64,000 bases of DNA from assembly GCA_025057375.1 (NCBI GenBank), contig JANWWO010000006.1, positions 1-64,000 on the forward strand. Direction: 5' to 3'. Both the position numbers and the translations under genes were made by a program. The stretch is from Candidatus Absconditabacterales bacterium. Its GTDB lineage: Bacteria > Patescibacteriota > Gracilibacteria > Absconditabacterales > Absconditicoccaceae. Below, piece by piece: positions 9,822 to 20,415 of this stretch (positions are counted from its first letter, which is position 1; every line of letters starts with the position of its first letter). Under the pieces are notes generated by a model. The model did no database searches and was not told where the DNA came from. It was given only the letters and a program-made list of their open reading frames with translations.

Positions 9822-10780
9822 TCTGACTCGATGCACGATGGACACATACATCAACGCTCCTCACAAGGTCGCGTCGTGGTTTTTTTTTGTTGGTAGGACA
9901 ACCGCATACTGGCGCTGGACGAGCGATGGAATGCTTGGTGCATAGGCACTTTGGACAAGCAGAAATTCATCGACTTCCTGATCATCCACAAGAGAAATCA
10001 CTCCACATCATCAAAGTAGGTGATGATATACAGCAACCTGAGGAACTCACATGAAACGCTTTACCACATGAATGACATCGTTCTCGAATCCATGAAGGAA
10101 TTTATCGTATTATTCCCTGGACCATCAGATCACTTACGCATACAATGGCACGTAGCTCACTCACGGGTATGAGAATTATTGTTATTGATCATATCCAGAG
10201 ACTCAATGAAGCTGCAAGCAACGCATTTCTCAAAATGCTCGAAGAACTACCTGACAATACTATTGTTCTTGGAAGCTGCTGGTGAGTAGATACCATCCTT
10301 CCAACGATCATCTCAAGAGCGACTATCATCCCCTATCCCTGTCCAGATCACTGACACACAACATCATTTCTCTCCTGATTACTGACCATGCATGGACGTT
10401 TAGAGGATCGATCATCCACACGCGCTCGCCTGACGATCAATAACTATGATACGCTCGGATGTAAGACACTGTTTGGATCAATGATTGGCTATCGATACGA
10501 CTGTATCTACGATTTTTTGTGATGATGATGATCAGATACTCCGCTCCTCATTGATCTCATATATAATATCTATGATGCCTATCGCAATAAACATCCTCTT
10601 ATTCTCTCAAAAATACTTGTCACGCTTCCTGAACATCGACGTAATCACTGCTTTGCTGCACTGACACACGTATGCACACCCAACCATCTTGCTTGCTGTA
10701 TCCAAGCACAAAAACGAATAGACGCCAATGTAGCAACAGAACACACACTCGTCTGGCTCGCTACCAAACTCTGTCAGTAA
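9764..10780 (+). CDS. holB: DNA polymerase III delta-prime-like clamp-loader subunit
   Basis: This is a 338-residue AAA+-type protein. FLLVGQPHTGAGRAMECLV (about residues 38-56) is a P-loop-like segment without the catalytic lysine, as in delta-prime subunits that do not hydrolyse ATP. MRIIVIDHIQRLNEAASNAF and LKMLEELPDNTIVLGSC are the Walker B and sensor-1 blocks of the DnaX/HolB family, followed by LPTIISRA. It opens the sliding-clamp loader ring in replication. A run of four TGA codons encodes GGGG near 10519. The chosen start overlaps der; truB follows directly (TAAATG). Confidence 0.82.
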
Positions 10781-11593
10781 ATGTTTTATTTTTCGCATCC
10801 TATGTTTCTGCTCGTTGATAAACCATTGGGCTGGAGCAGTTTTGATGTTGTTGCACATCTCAAACACCGTCTCCCTCCGCTCGCCTGATGACCAAAAAAA
10901 AGAAAAATCTGACATGGATGAACGTTGGACCCATGAGCAACGGGAGTCTTGATCATTGCAACCGATACCGACACCAAAAAATTAGCAACACTCCTCGCAG
11001 GAAGAAAACGCTATCGTGCATCATTTGAACGAGGAAGAATGACAGATACGCGAGATACGTATCCACGAAACTTTGATCAGTACTATCCACCAACACAAAA
11101 TGGACAATGATGGCTCGTCAACACAAAACCTCAATATCCGCCATCACGCTATCAACGAGAATGATGGCTTACATCACTTCATGGACACGTCACACTCCCC
11201 CTTCCTCCCTTTCGTGCAAGCAAACATCATGGACAACCTGTCTATAAACAGGCAAGAAAGCAGTGATTTGATCCTACCATGATCCCTGAGTCCAAAGAAA
11301 GTTTCATCTATCATATCTCTCCTCTCACCTACGAAGGATGAATATGGGCTCTTGATCTTGAGGTCAGTGGAGGAACGTATATTAGATCGCTTGCATGGTT
11401 GGCGTATACGACATTTGGTATTCCTTGCGTTATGACATCACTGGTCAGAACATGAGTTTCCACCATGCGAGGACGACGAACACTCCACACGCCAGGCGAA
11501 ATATATACAACAGACAAGCTCACCTATCGCATTATTGAGGTACCCAGTGACGCACATATATTGACTACTCCACTGCTTTCTCACTCATCCTAG
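10781..11593 (+). CDS. truB: tRNA pseudouridine-55 synthase TruB
   Basis: This 270-residue enzyme converts U55 in the T-loop of tRNAs to pseudouridine. FLLVDKPLGWSSFDVV opens the fold. KIGHGGTLDPGATGVL contains the catalytic aspartate in GTLDP, and VSGGTYIRSLAWL is the conserved GTYIR block. The start is ATG 10781, directly after holB; a second in-frame ATG at 10802 (MFLLVDKP) fits the family equally well. Glycines of the KIGHGG motif are written TGA. Confidence 0.92.
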
Positions 11594-11716
11594 ACAGTCC
11601 ATTCCCTTTCACTATCATAATACCAAAAAAAATATCAAAGCAATGAAGACTGATACCATACCAGTAGCCACCTAAAGATTTTTTCATTGTAAAGTTTTTA
11701 TCTCCTTTTTTTTCCT

Positions 11717-12646
11717 ATGACAACCAAAAATCTTATCTCTCTTGGCAATATCCAACGATTCCATTTCGTTCAGCCTAACGCTGATGAGATTACGTCTGTT
11801 CTTGAATCCTATGATGTCCATGATTTGATCCTCAAAGATAGTATCGACCCTGATGTCCACGAAAAAATTGATATCTATGATCATAGCATTTTCTTCGTCC
11901 TCACCTTCCCAAAATTTGATCATGATACGAAAAAATATATCGCCAATAAAATACTCTTTTTGGTAAGAGATAATCTTGTCATCACCATTGCATCTCATCC
12001 ATCATCACATATCGAGGCAATTGTCTCACAATTTGAACATGATATTCGCGAAAAAGAAGAGGATGAAGATTATATGATCTCTTCCTACTATCTCATATAT
12101 ACGATTCTCGACACACTCTATTCCAAAATACAAAAACTGATTAATCGATGAATAAAACATATCCGTCAATATGAAGATTTCCTCTTTTCATCAAAAGAAC
12201 ACACCAATAACATTATTCTTGAGCTAGGACAAAAACAGAGAAATTCTATCTATCTCAAACATCTGCTCGAATCACATGTAGATATTATGCAAGACTTACA
12301 TACTGCTATGAAAACACCATGATGATGACAGTTTGATGTCTATTTTGAAGATCTTATCTTTAAACTTGAAAAATTGATCAGACAACACAAACAATATCAC
12401 GAGTCTCTTGCCTCATTGTTTTCCTCATTGCGTATCGTTATCGATCTACAAACTGATCATAACGTTGTCAACCTTACACGTGTGACAGTCCTTCTCGGGA
12501 CATTTGCTGTCATCACCTGATATTTTTGAATGAATGTTCGCCTTCCCTGAGCAGAACGGCCATGGACAGCACGACTTCTTGCAGCGATTTTTCTATGTGG
12601 GGCGCTCATCGCCTTTTGGCATTTTACAAAACCAAAGAATACATAA
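11717..12646 (+). CDS. corA: CorA-family magnesium/divalent cation transporter
   Basis: This 309-residue channel has an acidic cytoplasmic N-domain, a long helix and two C-terminal membrane spans. The signature G-M-N after the first span appears as ITGYFGMNVRLPG, and the glycine of GMN is TGA at 12527-12529. A standard translation would stop exactly in the selectivity filter. The loop after GMN is RLPGAERPW rather than the common MPE. The second span is LLAAIFLCGALIAFWHF. It imports Mg2+ (or Co2+/Ni2+). Confidence 0.93.
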
Positions 12647-12678
12647 CGTATAAGCACTCACGTCATTGACTAAGTCGC

Positions 12679-13719
12679 TTACAATGTACGGAGCAAAGAA
12701 AGTATCATCAGTAATTCAGTACGAACACGACCATCATCTCACTCCTCCTTTAATCAACGAACAATAGTCACAATTTCTTCCAGCACAGGCTCAAGGAGAC
12801 GAACCATAATTATACGATCGTCCTCATGAAGAGATGATCATTCAACCCATCAACGCGACTCGAGTAAAGCTATTGTTCTCTGAAGTCTAGTGATCGCTGA
12901 TCTTGATAGAGGCGAACTATCAGGATGCAAAAACAATGATGTACGAAGATACCAATCATATGGCTCTTGAGAAAGCATTGTTCAGGAAGAATGATTGACA
13001 TGATCTAGGCCAATCAACGCATTACGCACATACCCCAAATCCTCACGAAGTCTGGTACGTGTCCCAACTGTCCACTCATCTGAACGCGCAATAGCATCTA
13101 AGGACTGATCGAGTCTGTCAATGAGTCAGAAAGGAACCGATCATGATGACACTCATGATACCCACCATGATTGGATCCATGCTTTATCATGATCGTCAAA
13201 AACAAAAAGTGGACTATCTCGATAACGATCAAGTATCCATATGCGAGATTGCTGGTGATGGAGCGGCGTATCTCATCACGATAGACTCGTCGTATTATCA
13301 ACATGCATGCGTTTTACGCTACTATCGTTATCAGGCAAATCAGTAGTAGATGGCACATCAGCACTTCCATGAGATACTCATGATATTCATACGACATCAT
13401 CGCCGCATAATGACAAACGTTCACACACAAGCAAACGGGGATCTTGCTGCGTCCAATATGCATACCCCAACACACCTCATCAGCACAGAATACAGAAAAA
13501 AAGAAGCTGTATCCCTGATCCAAAGCTTTCTGAGGGTGTCTGCTGTCGAATGACACGTAGCAGAGCATACGGGAATTTCACAAGGGAACGTCGTGATGGA
13601 TTGACCCAAAAATAGAGTGAAAAATCTTTCATCACAAACTGCATGACATGCCCAAATTTGTTACTCGGATGTCATGGAGCAAAAGGAAACCACAAAAAAT
13701 CCAATAAAAACCTGATCAT
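12679..13719 (-). CDS. Predicted membrane protein of unknown function
   Basis: This 346-residue frame runs from ATG 13719 to TAA 12679-12681. There are one or two N-terminal hydrophobic segments (FLLDFLWFPFAPG and IQLLFFCILCGGGVLGYAYW, about residues 70-90). An acidic Ser/Thr-rich linker (about 110-150) and a helical soluble C-terminal domain rich in Arg/Leu/Glu follow. I recognise no family. The frame stays open upstream into the flavoprotein pseudogene, so the 5' boundary is uncertain. It converges with corA, with 32 bases between. Confidence 0.6.
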
Positions 13720-13803
13720 TCACAATATACAAAGCAAAAAAAAGGCTCTGATAAGTATAATCAGGAAAAGAAAAAAAAGCAAATTATTGAAAGGAAGAAC
13801 ACT

Positions 13804-15006
13804 ATTCACGGAGCTTGCGACTGTCGCGGTAGACCATGCCACCTGGGAATTGTAGCCACCAATATACCCATCAATATTGAGAATTTCTCCTGCAAAAAAT
13901 AATCAAGGACACAGACGAGACTGCATTGTTGCAGGATCAAATCTCATCAGTCACTACTCATCCTGCCGTCACAAATTCATCACCAGGCCTTCCTGCCGAC
14001 AATGGGATACATAGCAATCCTTGAGAAAGAAATGTTGCAATACGTAAACGCTCAACTCTCGTCAGCGACGCAAGTGTACGATCACATAATCAAGAAACTG
14101 TCCTCGCTGATTAACCAATGACGCAGGCATCAAAACACAGAAGGCAGTAGCAACATAACGCTGAGGACTCTCTATCTGTTGAGCACGAAGCCGCTGATCT
14201 GCATCCTCGCAGGTCCAGTCTTTTACGGCAAGCACACTATGCAATGGACGATCAGCAGAGACAGTTCCCCAAGCTACCCATAATCAACGATAAATGCAAG
14301 AGGTCATGAAAGTCAAAAATGAGTCAACAAAATAGGTCAGCTCCCTTTTTTTCATGATCGATGAATGCGAGCATGAGGAAAAAAGATGCATGAACAATGA
14401 TGCATCCAGGAATCAGTCGTCAAAAATGAACATAATGAGAGGCCAAACTGCGTGATTGTATGTTACAAAGACTGCGCCCAACTATAGCCATCGCCAGTTG
14501 ATCCAGTATGACGGTAAGCATTTCATCACACACATAACGCAACGGCATTGACAAAGAATAATGATTGTTTCGTAGTGAGAGAAAATCATTTTCACTGACG
14601 CTGAATAGAGAGTACAATATCATGCACAAAGTGCACAAAAGGACAAAACGTTTGGAAAACAGCGATAATATCTACACTTGCATCAGAAACAGGGAAGACT
14701 CTCCCATCTTCCTCAACCTTGAGAGCAACTCATTGATCACGGAATCGTTGCATCGTCTGCTTGGCACTATACTGACGATAAACCATATCCCAGAAAACAC
14801 CTCCACGAGGATAACGGCCAAGCAACTCTTTACGATGAAAAAAGGATGTAAGTCACATTACATCTCCCCCCCCCCTCATGAAATCGATACTTTGGTTCCT
14901 ATTGCTATATTTTTTCGATCACACAAACATGATCTCATCGTCATGCCAACCAGACGAGCCATCAGCATCATACCACAGCAGCTCCACACCCAATAATTGC
15001 AACAGT
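13804..15006 (-). pseudogene. Decayed BaiN/HI0933-type NAD(P)/FAD oxidoreductase
   Basis: Family blocks occur in order but in different frames. They are a degenerate N-terminal IIGCGAA dinucleotide fold (~15000), KVSISGGG (~14880), RCNVT, then LLGRYPRGGVFWDM and EEDGRVFPVSDASVDI (~14800-14690), HTGSTGDGYSWAQSL (~14500), EFVTAGGVVTDEI (~13960) and LFFAGEILNIDGYIGGYN (~13880). At least four frame changes separate them, including an extra T near 13947 and a run of ten G in the SGGGR loop (14867-14876 on the plus strand as C). The gene is inactive or the region is badly assembled. Confidence 0.82.
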
Positions 15007-15063
15007 TTTTTTTATTATCTCTCTCTATATAAAAAAAAGATGGACTGACCCACCTCCCAAACA

Positions 15064-15486
15064 CTATCTCTTTGATCGTTTTTGTCATTTTCTCGCCTTT
15101 CTGTATCCAAACTTCTTTCTTTCTTTTACTCTTGGATCTCTTGTCAAAAATCATTGAGGTTTGATTGTTGACTTGAGCTGATCGTCATTATTCACCAATG
15201 CCCTTGCAAATGCCAATTTGATCGCATCAGAGAGTCATGATATTCATCATCCATGATAAACAAATTCTGCATCATATCTCGTCAATGCATCATCACCAAG
15301 AATTGATAATGGCGCAATTGCATTAAGATACAAATGATGATATCCTTGGAAATGATTCTTGAGAGGAACGGTTGTCTCATCATCGCGATGACGAATAACA
15401 AAATTTCCTGAACCTTGAGGAAATAACTTGATTGTTACTGATGTAGATTTTCTTCTTCAAACGGCATAAACATAACGATTTGACAT
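15064..15486 (-). CDS. rpsI: Ribosomal protein uS9
   Basis: This 140-residue small-subunit protein has a C-terminal tail that reaches the P-site tRNA. YAVGRRKSTSVTIKLF is the N-terminal signature. GGGISGLSDAIKLAFARAL (about residues 84-102) is the central G-G-G-x-x-G-Q-x-x-A-x-x-x-x-I-A-R-A block, and LTRDPRVKERKKFGYRKARKGQ is the C-terminal tail, ending KRSKR. Five of the conserved glycines are TGA. It follows rplM, its usual partner. Confidence 0.95.
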
Positions 15487-15574
15487 GCGAGAACATAATG
15501 AAATAATAAAATAGTGACTTCATTGATGGATATTATGTACGCTTCTTTATAAATTGATTACAAAAAAGGAACAA

Positions 15575-16039
15575 TTATGCATCAATAGGAAGAGATTGAA
15601 GCTTATAATGATCGTATTGTGTATTATTATCCAAAAAAACTTTAAGTCTTTTCATTCTACGATCTCTCAATTTATTTTTTGGAAGCATTCATCTTACTGC
15701 ATAATAAAGAACGTCAAGAGGTTTTTTCTTCATCATGTCACGAAGATTTGTTTCCTTCAGATTCCCTTTATAACCACTATAACGATAATACATTTTTTGT
15801 AACAATTTATTTCCTGTGATCTTAATAGATGCAAAATTTTTTACAACAACAAAATCACCTGTATCTCGCATATCACAATAATGAGTTTTGTGTTTACCCA
15901 AAAGATACATAGCAACACGAGACGCAAGTCTTCCCAATGTGTATTGCGTTGCATCTACAACCCACCACTGGCGATGTTTTTGAAGATCAGCAACAGTAAC
16001 AAGAGGAGTTTTATTGAGATCGTGCGAAGTATAATTCAT
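15575..16039 (-). CDS. rplM: Ribosomal protein uL13
   Basis: This 154-residue large-subunit protein carries the signatures WWVVDATQYTLGRLASRVA (residues about 21-39), DMRDTGDFVVVKNF and YYRYSGYKGNLKE, followed by AVRGMLPKNKLRDRRMKRLKVF. The start at ATG 16039 (MNYTSHDLNKT) is preferred to upstream in-frame ATGs, which add a hydrophobic stretch not found in the family. It is in the rplQ-rplM-rpsI order. Confidence 0.94.
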
Positions 16040-16088
16040 TATATTCAATGATGAAAAAATAAAAAATATTATCACATGCAAAAAGGAG

Positions 16089-16475
16089 TTACGACTGAAT
16101 ACTAACATGAACCTCCTCGGCACCATCACCCTTTCTCATACCAAGTTTGATATCACGAACATAAGAAACGTGTGTTGATTCCAAAAATTTCGGAAGAAGA
16201 ACATCAACGAAATGTTTTCCTGCTTGTTCAGAAAAGATAGTAGCTTTTGTCAGTCTTATTGTTTCTCTTCTTGCATAGACACCATCATTGTTTTTGTACA
16301 TACGAACACAACGTGCAAAAAAATGATTTGCATAGGCTTTGAGCATATACGCTCTCTTTGAAGTCGTAACTATTTTTCCATGAAGAACAAGACTCGTCAA
16401 CATGTTTCTCAAAAGAAGAGAAACTTTCTGGATTCATGAATCATATTCTTTTGTTCTTTTTGTTCTATGTCTCAT
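16089..16475 (-). CDS. rplQ: Ribosomal protein bL17
   Basis: This 128-residue large-subunit protein has the N-terminal MRHRTKRTKEYDSGIQKVSL block, LLRNMLTSLVLHGKIVTT and RAYMLKAYANHF, matching the R-x-A-L-L-R-x-L-x-x-x-L-x-x-x-x-x-I-x-T-T pattern. The first 20 residues are separated from the rest by a TGA glycine, so standard calling would start at the internal MRNML. It sits directly after rpoA, as in most bacteria. Confidence 0.94.
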
Positions 16476-16534
16476 AGCAGAGAATAAATAATAAAATAAA
16501 GTAATAAATCTACATTTACACAAGGGGTGAGTAT

Positions 16535-17530
16535 TTATACGAGAAGTGATTTTCCAATACTACTAAGAGCTACATTAATCTCATCAACAGCCTTTCTTCC
16601 AACTCATTTCATTGTTAATAATTCGTTCTTCTTTTTTTTGACGAGATCTTCTACGTACAAAATATCATTTTTTATTAAGGCGTTTCTTGTTCTTTCAGTC
16701 AATGACAATGCATCAATAGGCATAACTTTGATAGGTTCTTCACTTTGGTAATGATGGAAACGATCATCAAGAGACTGATAATCAACAAACATTGATTTGT
16801 CCAAATACGCGTCTTCATAAATAAATAATTTACCATACGATGCAAGAACTTCTCATGCAAAAGAAAGAATGTCTTTGGCCGAAATAGTGGGATATTTAAC
16901 ATACAGAGAGATAGTAAGTTTATCTTTTGACGATCATGCAAGATCATCAAGCACCTCATCAACACGATACGTAATAGTATCAACCACTCTAAAATCGTTA
17001 TCAATAAGAATAAAATCAACATCTTGCGATTCTTTTTCCTTCTCTCTTGCTTCAAGATATTCAATTGTGTAATATCATGATCATTTTTCTACTCTTATGG
17101 TATATTGATAAGAAACTTTAGGATCAGTAATAGTACACAAAACACAATCATCTGACAAAAGAGTTACGCCTGCAGGCAATATAAGATCTGATGCTTTAAA
17201 TTCTCCTAGTCATGAGATCTTTCCTTGAAGATAAACTTCATTTCCTTGTATTCATGCCAATGAAAAACGGAGCTGTTTAAGTCTTAAAAGAATATCAAAA
17301 ACACTACAATCAATCCCATCAAGAACAGAATATTCGTGAGAAACTCCAGATAATGCAAATCATGTGATACTTGCACCGTAGTCATATCACAAAATTAATC
17401 TCCTCAGTGCGTTTCACAATGTATGACCAAATCCTCTTGGAAGATATGCAATAATACAATCAGTGTGCAGAGGGGATTTTGCGTCTAGATAAACTCTTGG
17501 AGCACCAATATATGATTGAATATGTAGCAT
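16535..17530 (-). CDS. rpoA: RNA polymerase subunit alpha
   Basis: This 331-residue subunit dimerises to nucleate RNA polymerase. The N-terminal domain has GFGHTLGNALRRLIL (residues about 38-52) and YEYSVLDGIDCSVFDILLRL-like contacts. The C-terminal domain has IDALSLTERTRNALIKNDI and ELLTMKGVGRKAVDEINVAL, the helix-hairpin-helix part that binds UP elements and activators. Eight or more TGA glycines break it under the standard code, including the one in GHTLGNALRR. Confidence 0.95.
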
Positions 17531-17561
17531 GAAACTGTATCAAAAATAAAAGGACCCACCG

Positions 17562-18173
17562 TTACGCTCTCGCATAAAATTCAATCACTTTCAAAATATC
17601 AAATGATGACGTCTCTGGATCGATAATAGGCATCGATTGTAAAACTACTTCATGTTTTGCTTTATTATGAGAAATATAGACAGGAGGAATAACAGAACTT
17701 ACTTGTTGATATAAACCAGAATCTTGATATTTTGCTTGAAGTGTAAGTGTTTGTCATGGCATGAGAAATGTTGACGGAATATTATGCTTTTTACCATCCA
17801 AAAGCCAGTGACCATGGGTAATCATTTGTCTTGCCTGCATAATGGTTGCTGCAATTCATGATCTAAAAAGGACAACATCACATCTTCTCTCTAAAAACTG
17901 CATCAATGAAACATCGTGACTCAAATTATTGTTTTTTGCATACGATTTTGATGTGAATTTGACCAATTTTGCAAACTGTTTTTCTGTCAATCAATATGTT
18001 TTTTTCAATGCTTGTTTGTTATACAAAAGTTTTGCATAATCAGACAATCTTTGCATTGCAGCTCAATGTTGACCTGGCACTTTTTCATTTTTTGCAAGGT
18101 CGTATTTTTTGGAGAAAAAGATATTTTTTTTCAATCTTCTGCATATTCTGCGCTTTGGTCACGTATATCTCAT
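17562..18173 (-). CDS. rpsD: Ribosomal protein uS4
   Basis: This 203-residue primary 16S rRNA-binding protein starts MRYTGPKRRICRRLKKNIF with TGA as the fifth codon. The S4 RNA-binding domain starts at LMQFLERRCDVVLFRSGIAA (about residue 105), followed by ARQMITHGHWLLDGKKHNIP. The N-terminal cysteine knot is reduced. It follows rpsK in the alpha-operon order. Confidence 0.94.
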
Positions 18174-18209
18174 GGATGCTAAAAAAAAATAAATAGATAA
18201 AAACAATGA

Positions 18210-18593
18210 TTAGTTTCTTTTTGGTCTTGGTCATCTACATCATGCATGTGCCAATGGGGTCGCTTCTTTTATTTTCTGAATCGTAATTCATCATACTTCA
18301 TTAATTGCTTTGAAAACACCTTCTCTTCCCAATCCCACTCCTTTCATAACCAGAACAAGAGAGACAAGTCATGCTTTTTTGGCATCCTCCAAAATTGTTT
18401 TTGCTGTCAATTCTGCGGCGTAAGGAGTTTTTTGTTTTGCTCATTTGAATTTAAGGAGTCATGTTCCTCATCAAAAAACTTTATTTCCTTCATAATCAGT
18501 CAACGTAATAATAGTATTATTTGACGTTGTTGTTACATAAAGAATTCATTCAGTTATTTTACGTCTTATTTTTTTTGGTTTCGTTATAGCCAT
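18210..18593 (-). CDS. rpsK: Ribosomal protein uS11
   Basis: This 127-residue protein of the 30S platform has GILYVTTTSNNTIITLTDYE at the N-terminus (first G is TGA). It continues with TPYAAELTAKTILEDAKKAG, LVMKGVGLGREGVFKAINEV and the C-terminal HAGCRGPRPKRN, matching the universal H-N-G-C-R-P-P-K-x-R-R. A GGGT run is encoded by TGA TGA GGA. Confidence 0.95.
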
Positions 18594-18655
18594 TAAGAAA
18601 TAGTAAATAAAAAGTCACGAAATGGTACATTCTACAAACACTATATAAGAGACTA

Positions 18656-19030
18656 TTATTTTTTGAGGATTGGTCTCACCCTTGCTCTTCCTAATAGTTT
18701 CATAGCCGTCTTAGCATTCTTTTTTGTATTTTGTCATCTCACAGGAAGTCAAAGATTGTGTCTCATTCATCTATAACATTTAATTTCTTTGAGCCTTTTG
18801 ATATTTGTTTGGACCTCTCTTCTCAAATCATTTTCAAGCACCATATCTTTAAGATAATCAGAAATGAGCTTTTCTTCCTCAAAAGAAATATCTGCAACCT
18901 TTTTCATAAAAGGAATATTAAGTTTATCAAGAATCTTACGAGATAATGCACGTCCAATTCCATAAATAAAAGTTAATCAAATCCAAATTGACTTATTATC
19001 TGGAATCACATGTCACAATAATCTTAGCAT
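18656..19030 (-). CDS. rpsM: Ribosomal protein uS13
   Basis: This 124-residue protein of the 30S head contacts P-site tRNA. GHVIPDNKSIWIGLTFIYGI and IGRALSRKILDKLNI form the helix-hairpin-helix region. YRGMRHNLGLPVRGQNTKKN is the conserved C-terminal motif, with three glycines as TGA. The start is ATG 19030 (MLRLLGHVIP), equivalent to the usual MARIAGVNIP. Confidence 0.95.
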
Positions 19031-19060
19031 ACGATAGAAGAAAAACTAAAAACGAAATAA

Positions 19061-19192
19061 CTAACCCTGTCTTTGATTGTGCTTTCTTGATGTAGGACAG
19101 TAGATATATAACTTAGCAATTCACGACTTTGATCTTCTTCTAATAAAAACACAATCTTTACACCTTTTTTTTAGAGAAGTCTTAACTTTCAT
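19061..19192 (-). CDS. rpmJ: Ribosomal protein bL36
   Basis: This 43-residue zinc-ribbon protein reads MKVKTSLKKRCKDCVFIRRR, with CKDC supplying two zinc ligands and YCPTSRKHNQRQG the remaining Cys and His and the typical end. One serine-glycine junction is TGA. It is a few residues longer than the usual 37-38, with the insert between the two zinc half-sites. Its place between infA and rpsM is canonical. Confidence 0.95.
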
Positions 19193-19231
19193 AATAACAA
19201 TAACAGAGAGTAAAAAACAAAAAACAAGACA

Positions 19232-19510
19232 TTATTTAAGCCTATACACAATACGTCATTGAGTCACATCAGTTTCATTAAGAATCACTTTTACTCTATC
19301 TCACGGAAGCAGCTTAATCTTTCACTGTTTCATTTTTCATGAACATACAGCACGAACAACAATATAATCTTCAGACTTTACTTGTTGCGTCTGTTCAACT
19401 GTATCAGAATCTTGAGACGGAATCATAGGATTTACGAGAACCAAAAACTTTCCTCATGGCAACGACTCAGATACTACTCACTCAAATGTCAAATCATAAT
19501 TCACAGCCAT
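19232..19510 (-). CDS. infA: Translation initiation factor IF-1 with an inserted loop
   Basis: This 92-residue OB-fold protein binds the 30S A site. EGVVSESLPGGKFLVLV is strand 1-2, SGKMKQGKIKLLPGDRVKVI the core, and TDVTQGRIVYRLK the end. Ordinary IF-1 has about 72 residues. The extra ~20 lie between strands 2 and 3 (NPMIPSQDSDTVEQTQQVKS). Five conserved glycines are TGA. Its ATG directly follows the rplU stop (TAAATG). Confidence 0.93.
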
Positions 19511-19825
19511 TTAGGATATAATATCAGTAATTAAAATTTTTGTTTGGAGAGGTCTAAATCACTTATTTCTAAAATATCTTGTCTTTCTTTTAAATTTCAC
19601 CACAGATACTTTTGGTCACTTAATTGTTTCATGAATAGTAGCCTTGACTGATGCTCATGAAACATAAGGATGCCCAAGAGAAATAAGTGAGGTATCATCA
19701 AACAATGACACTACCGTATCAATTGATATCGTCTTATTATCTGCGACGTCAACAGCGTCGACGATCAACTCATCTCCCTTTTTTACGATATATTGGTGTC
19801 ATTGAAAGTGAATAATTGCATACAT
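19511..19825 (-). CDS. rplU: Ribosomal protein bL21
   Basis: This 104-residue large-subunit protein shows MYAIIHFQGHQYIVKKGDEL at the N-terminus, matching the usual MYAVIxxGGKQYxVxxGD. VVSLFDDTSLISLGHPYVSG and KFKRKTRYFRNKGFRPLQTK (K-R-R-K-x-Y-x-x-x-x-G-H-R) follow. Four TGA glycines. It is the first gene after the promoter at 19871-19898 and is joined to infA. rplU next to infA is not the standard arrangement. Confidence 0.93.
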
Positions 19826-19870
19826 GCTGATTCATGAGGAAAGAATAAAAAACATAATGATAACATTTCC

Positions 19871-19898
19871 TATATAAGGAAACAGACAAAAAAAGCAA
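19871..19898 (-). promoter_or_regulatory. Promoter of rplU-infA and downstream ribosomal genes
   Basis: On the minus strand TTGCTT (19898-19893), 16-base spacer, TATATA (19876-19871), 46 bases before rplU. Confidence 0.55.
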
Positions 19899-19916
19899 GC
19901 TATAATAGAGAAAAAA

Positions 19917-20180
19917 TTATCCTATTTTCCCCATCCACGCAACAATCGATGCTCTTTTTCTTGTTGTCTTATAGTGATTTGACACAATCGCCCTCATTCT
20001 TTGATATCTTCTTGAAGAAGGAAAATCATATGATACAGACTTCCTATACCATTTAGTTCCATAATGCTTCATTTGTTTTGCTTTTTGGATGATATGGGAA
20101 GCAAATAGTTCTTTCTTATAAAATGCAATCATTTTTTCATTTGTATTGAGATCTGGCGTTTGATAAACAGTAAATCACAT
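19917..20180 (-). CDS. Small basic protein of unknown function
   Basis: This 87-residue protein starts at ATG 20180, whose second codon is TGA (MGFTVYQTPDLNTNEK). It is strongly basic, especially from residue 45 on (KSVSYDFPSSRRYQRMRAIV and KTTRKRASIVAW). It lies among ribosomal genes, between tRNA-Leu and rplU. Charge and context suggest an RNA-binding or ribosomal role, possibly a diverged bS21-like protein. That is inference; I see no family signature. Confidence 0.7.
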
Positions 20181-20255
20181 TAATATAGACAAACAAAATA
20201 AAAAAACAATGGTTTAATTATATCGTAATATATGAGAGCAAAGAAGGGAACAAAT

Positions 20256-20340
20256 TGCCAAGGACCGGAATCGAACCGGCACTCCTTATTAAGGAAACGG
20301 ATTTTAAGTCCGTCGCGTCTACCGACTTCGCCACCTTGGC
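20256..20340 (-). tRNA. tRNA-Leu(UAA)
   Basis: Class II tRNA with a long variable arm. Acceptor GCCAAGG/CCTTGGC, discriminator A, anticodon loop giving UAA, T-arm GCCGGTTCGATTCCGGT. CCA is not encoded. Confidence 0.95.
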
Positions 20341-20415
20341 ACAAACAAAGGAATATGCACAACATCATATCCACACGTTGCTTGTTACAATCCACTAAAC
20401 AACTACAAAATGTAC

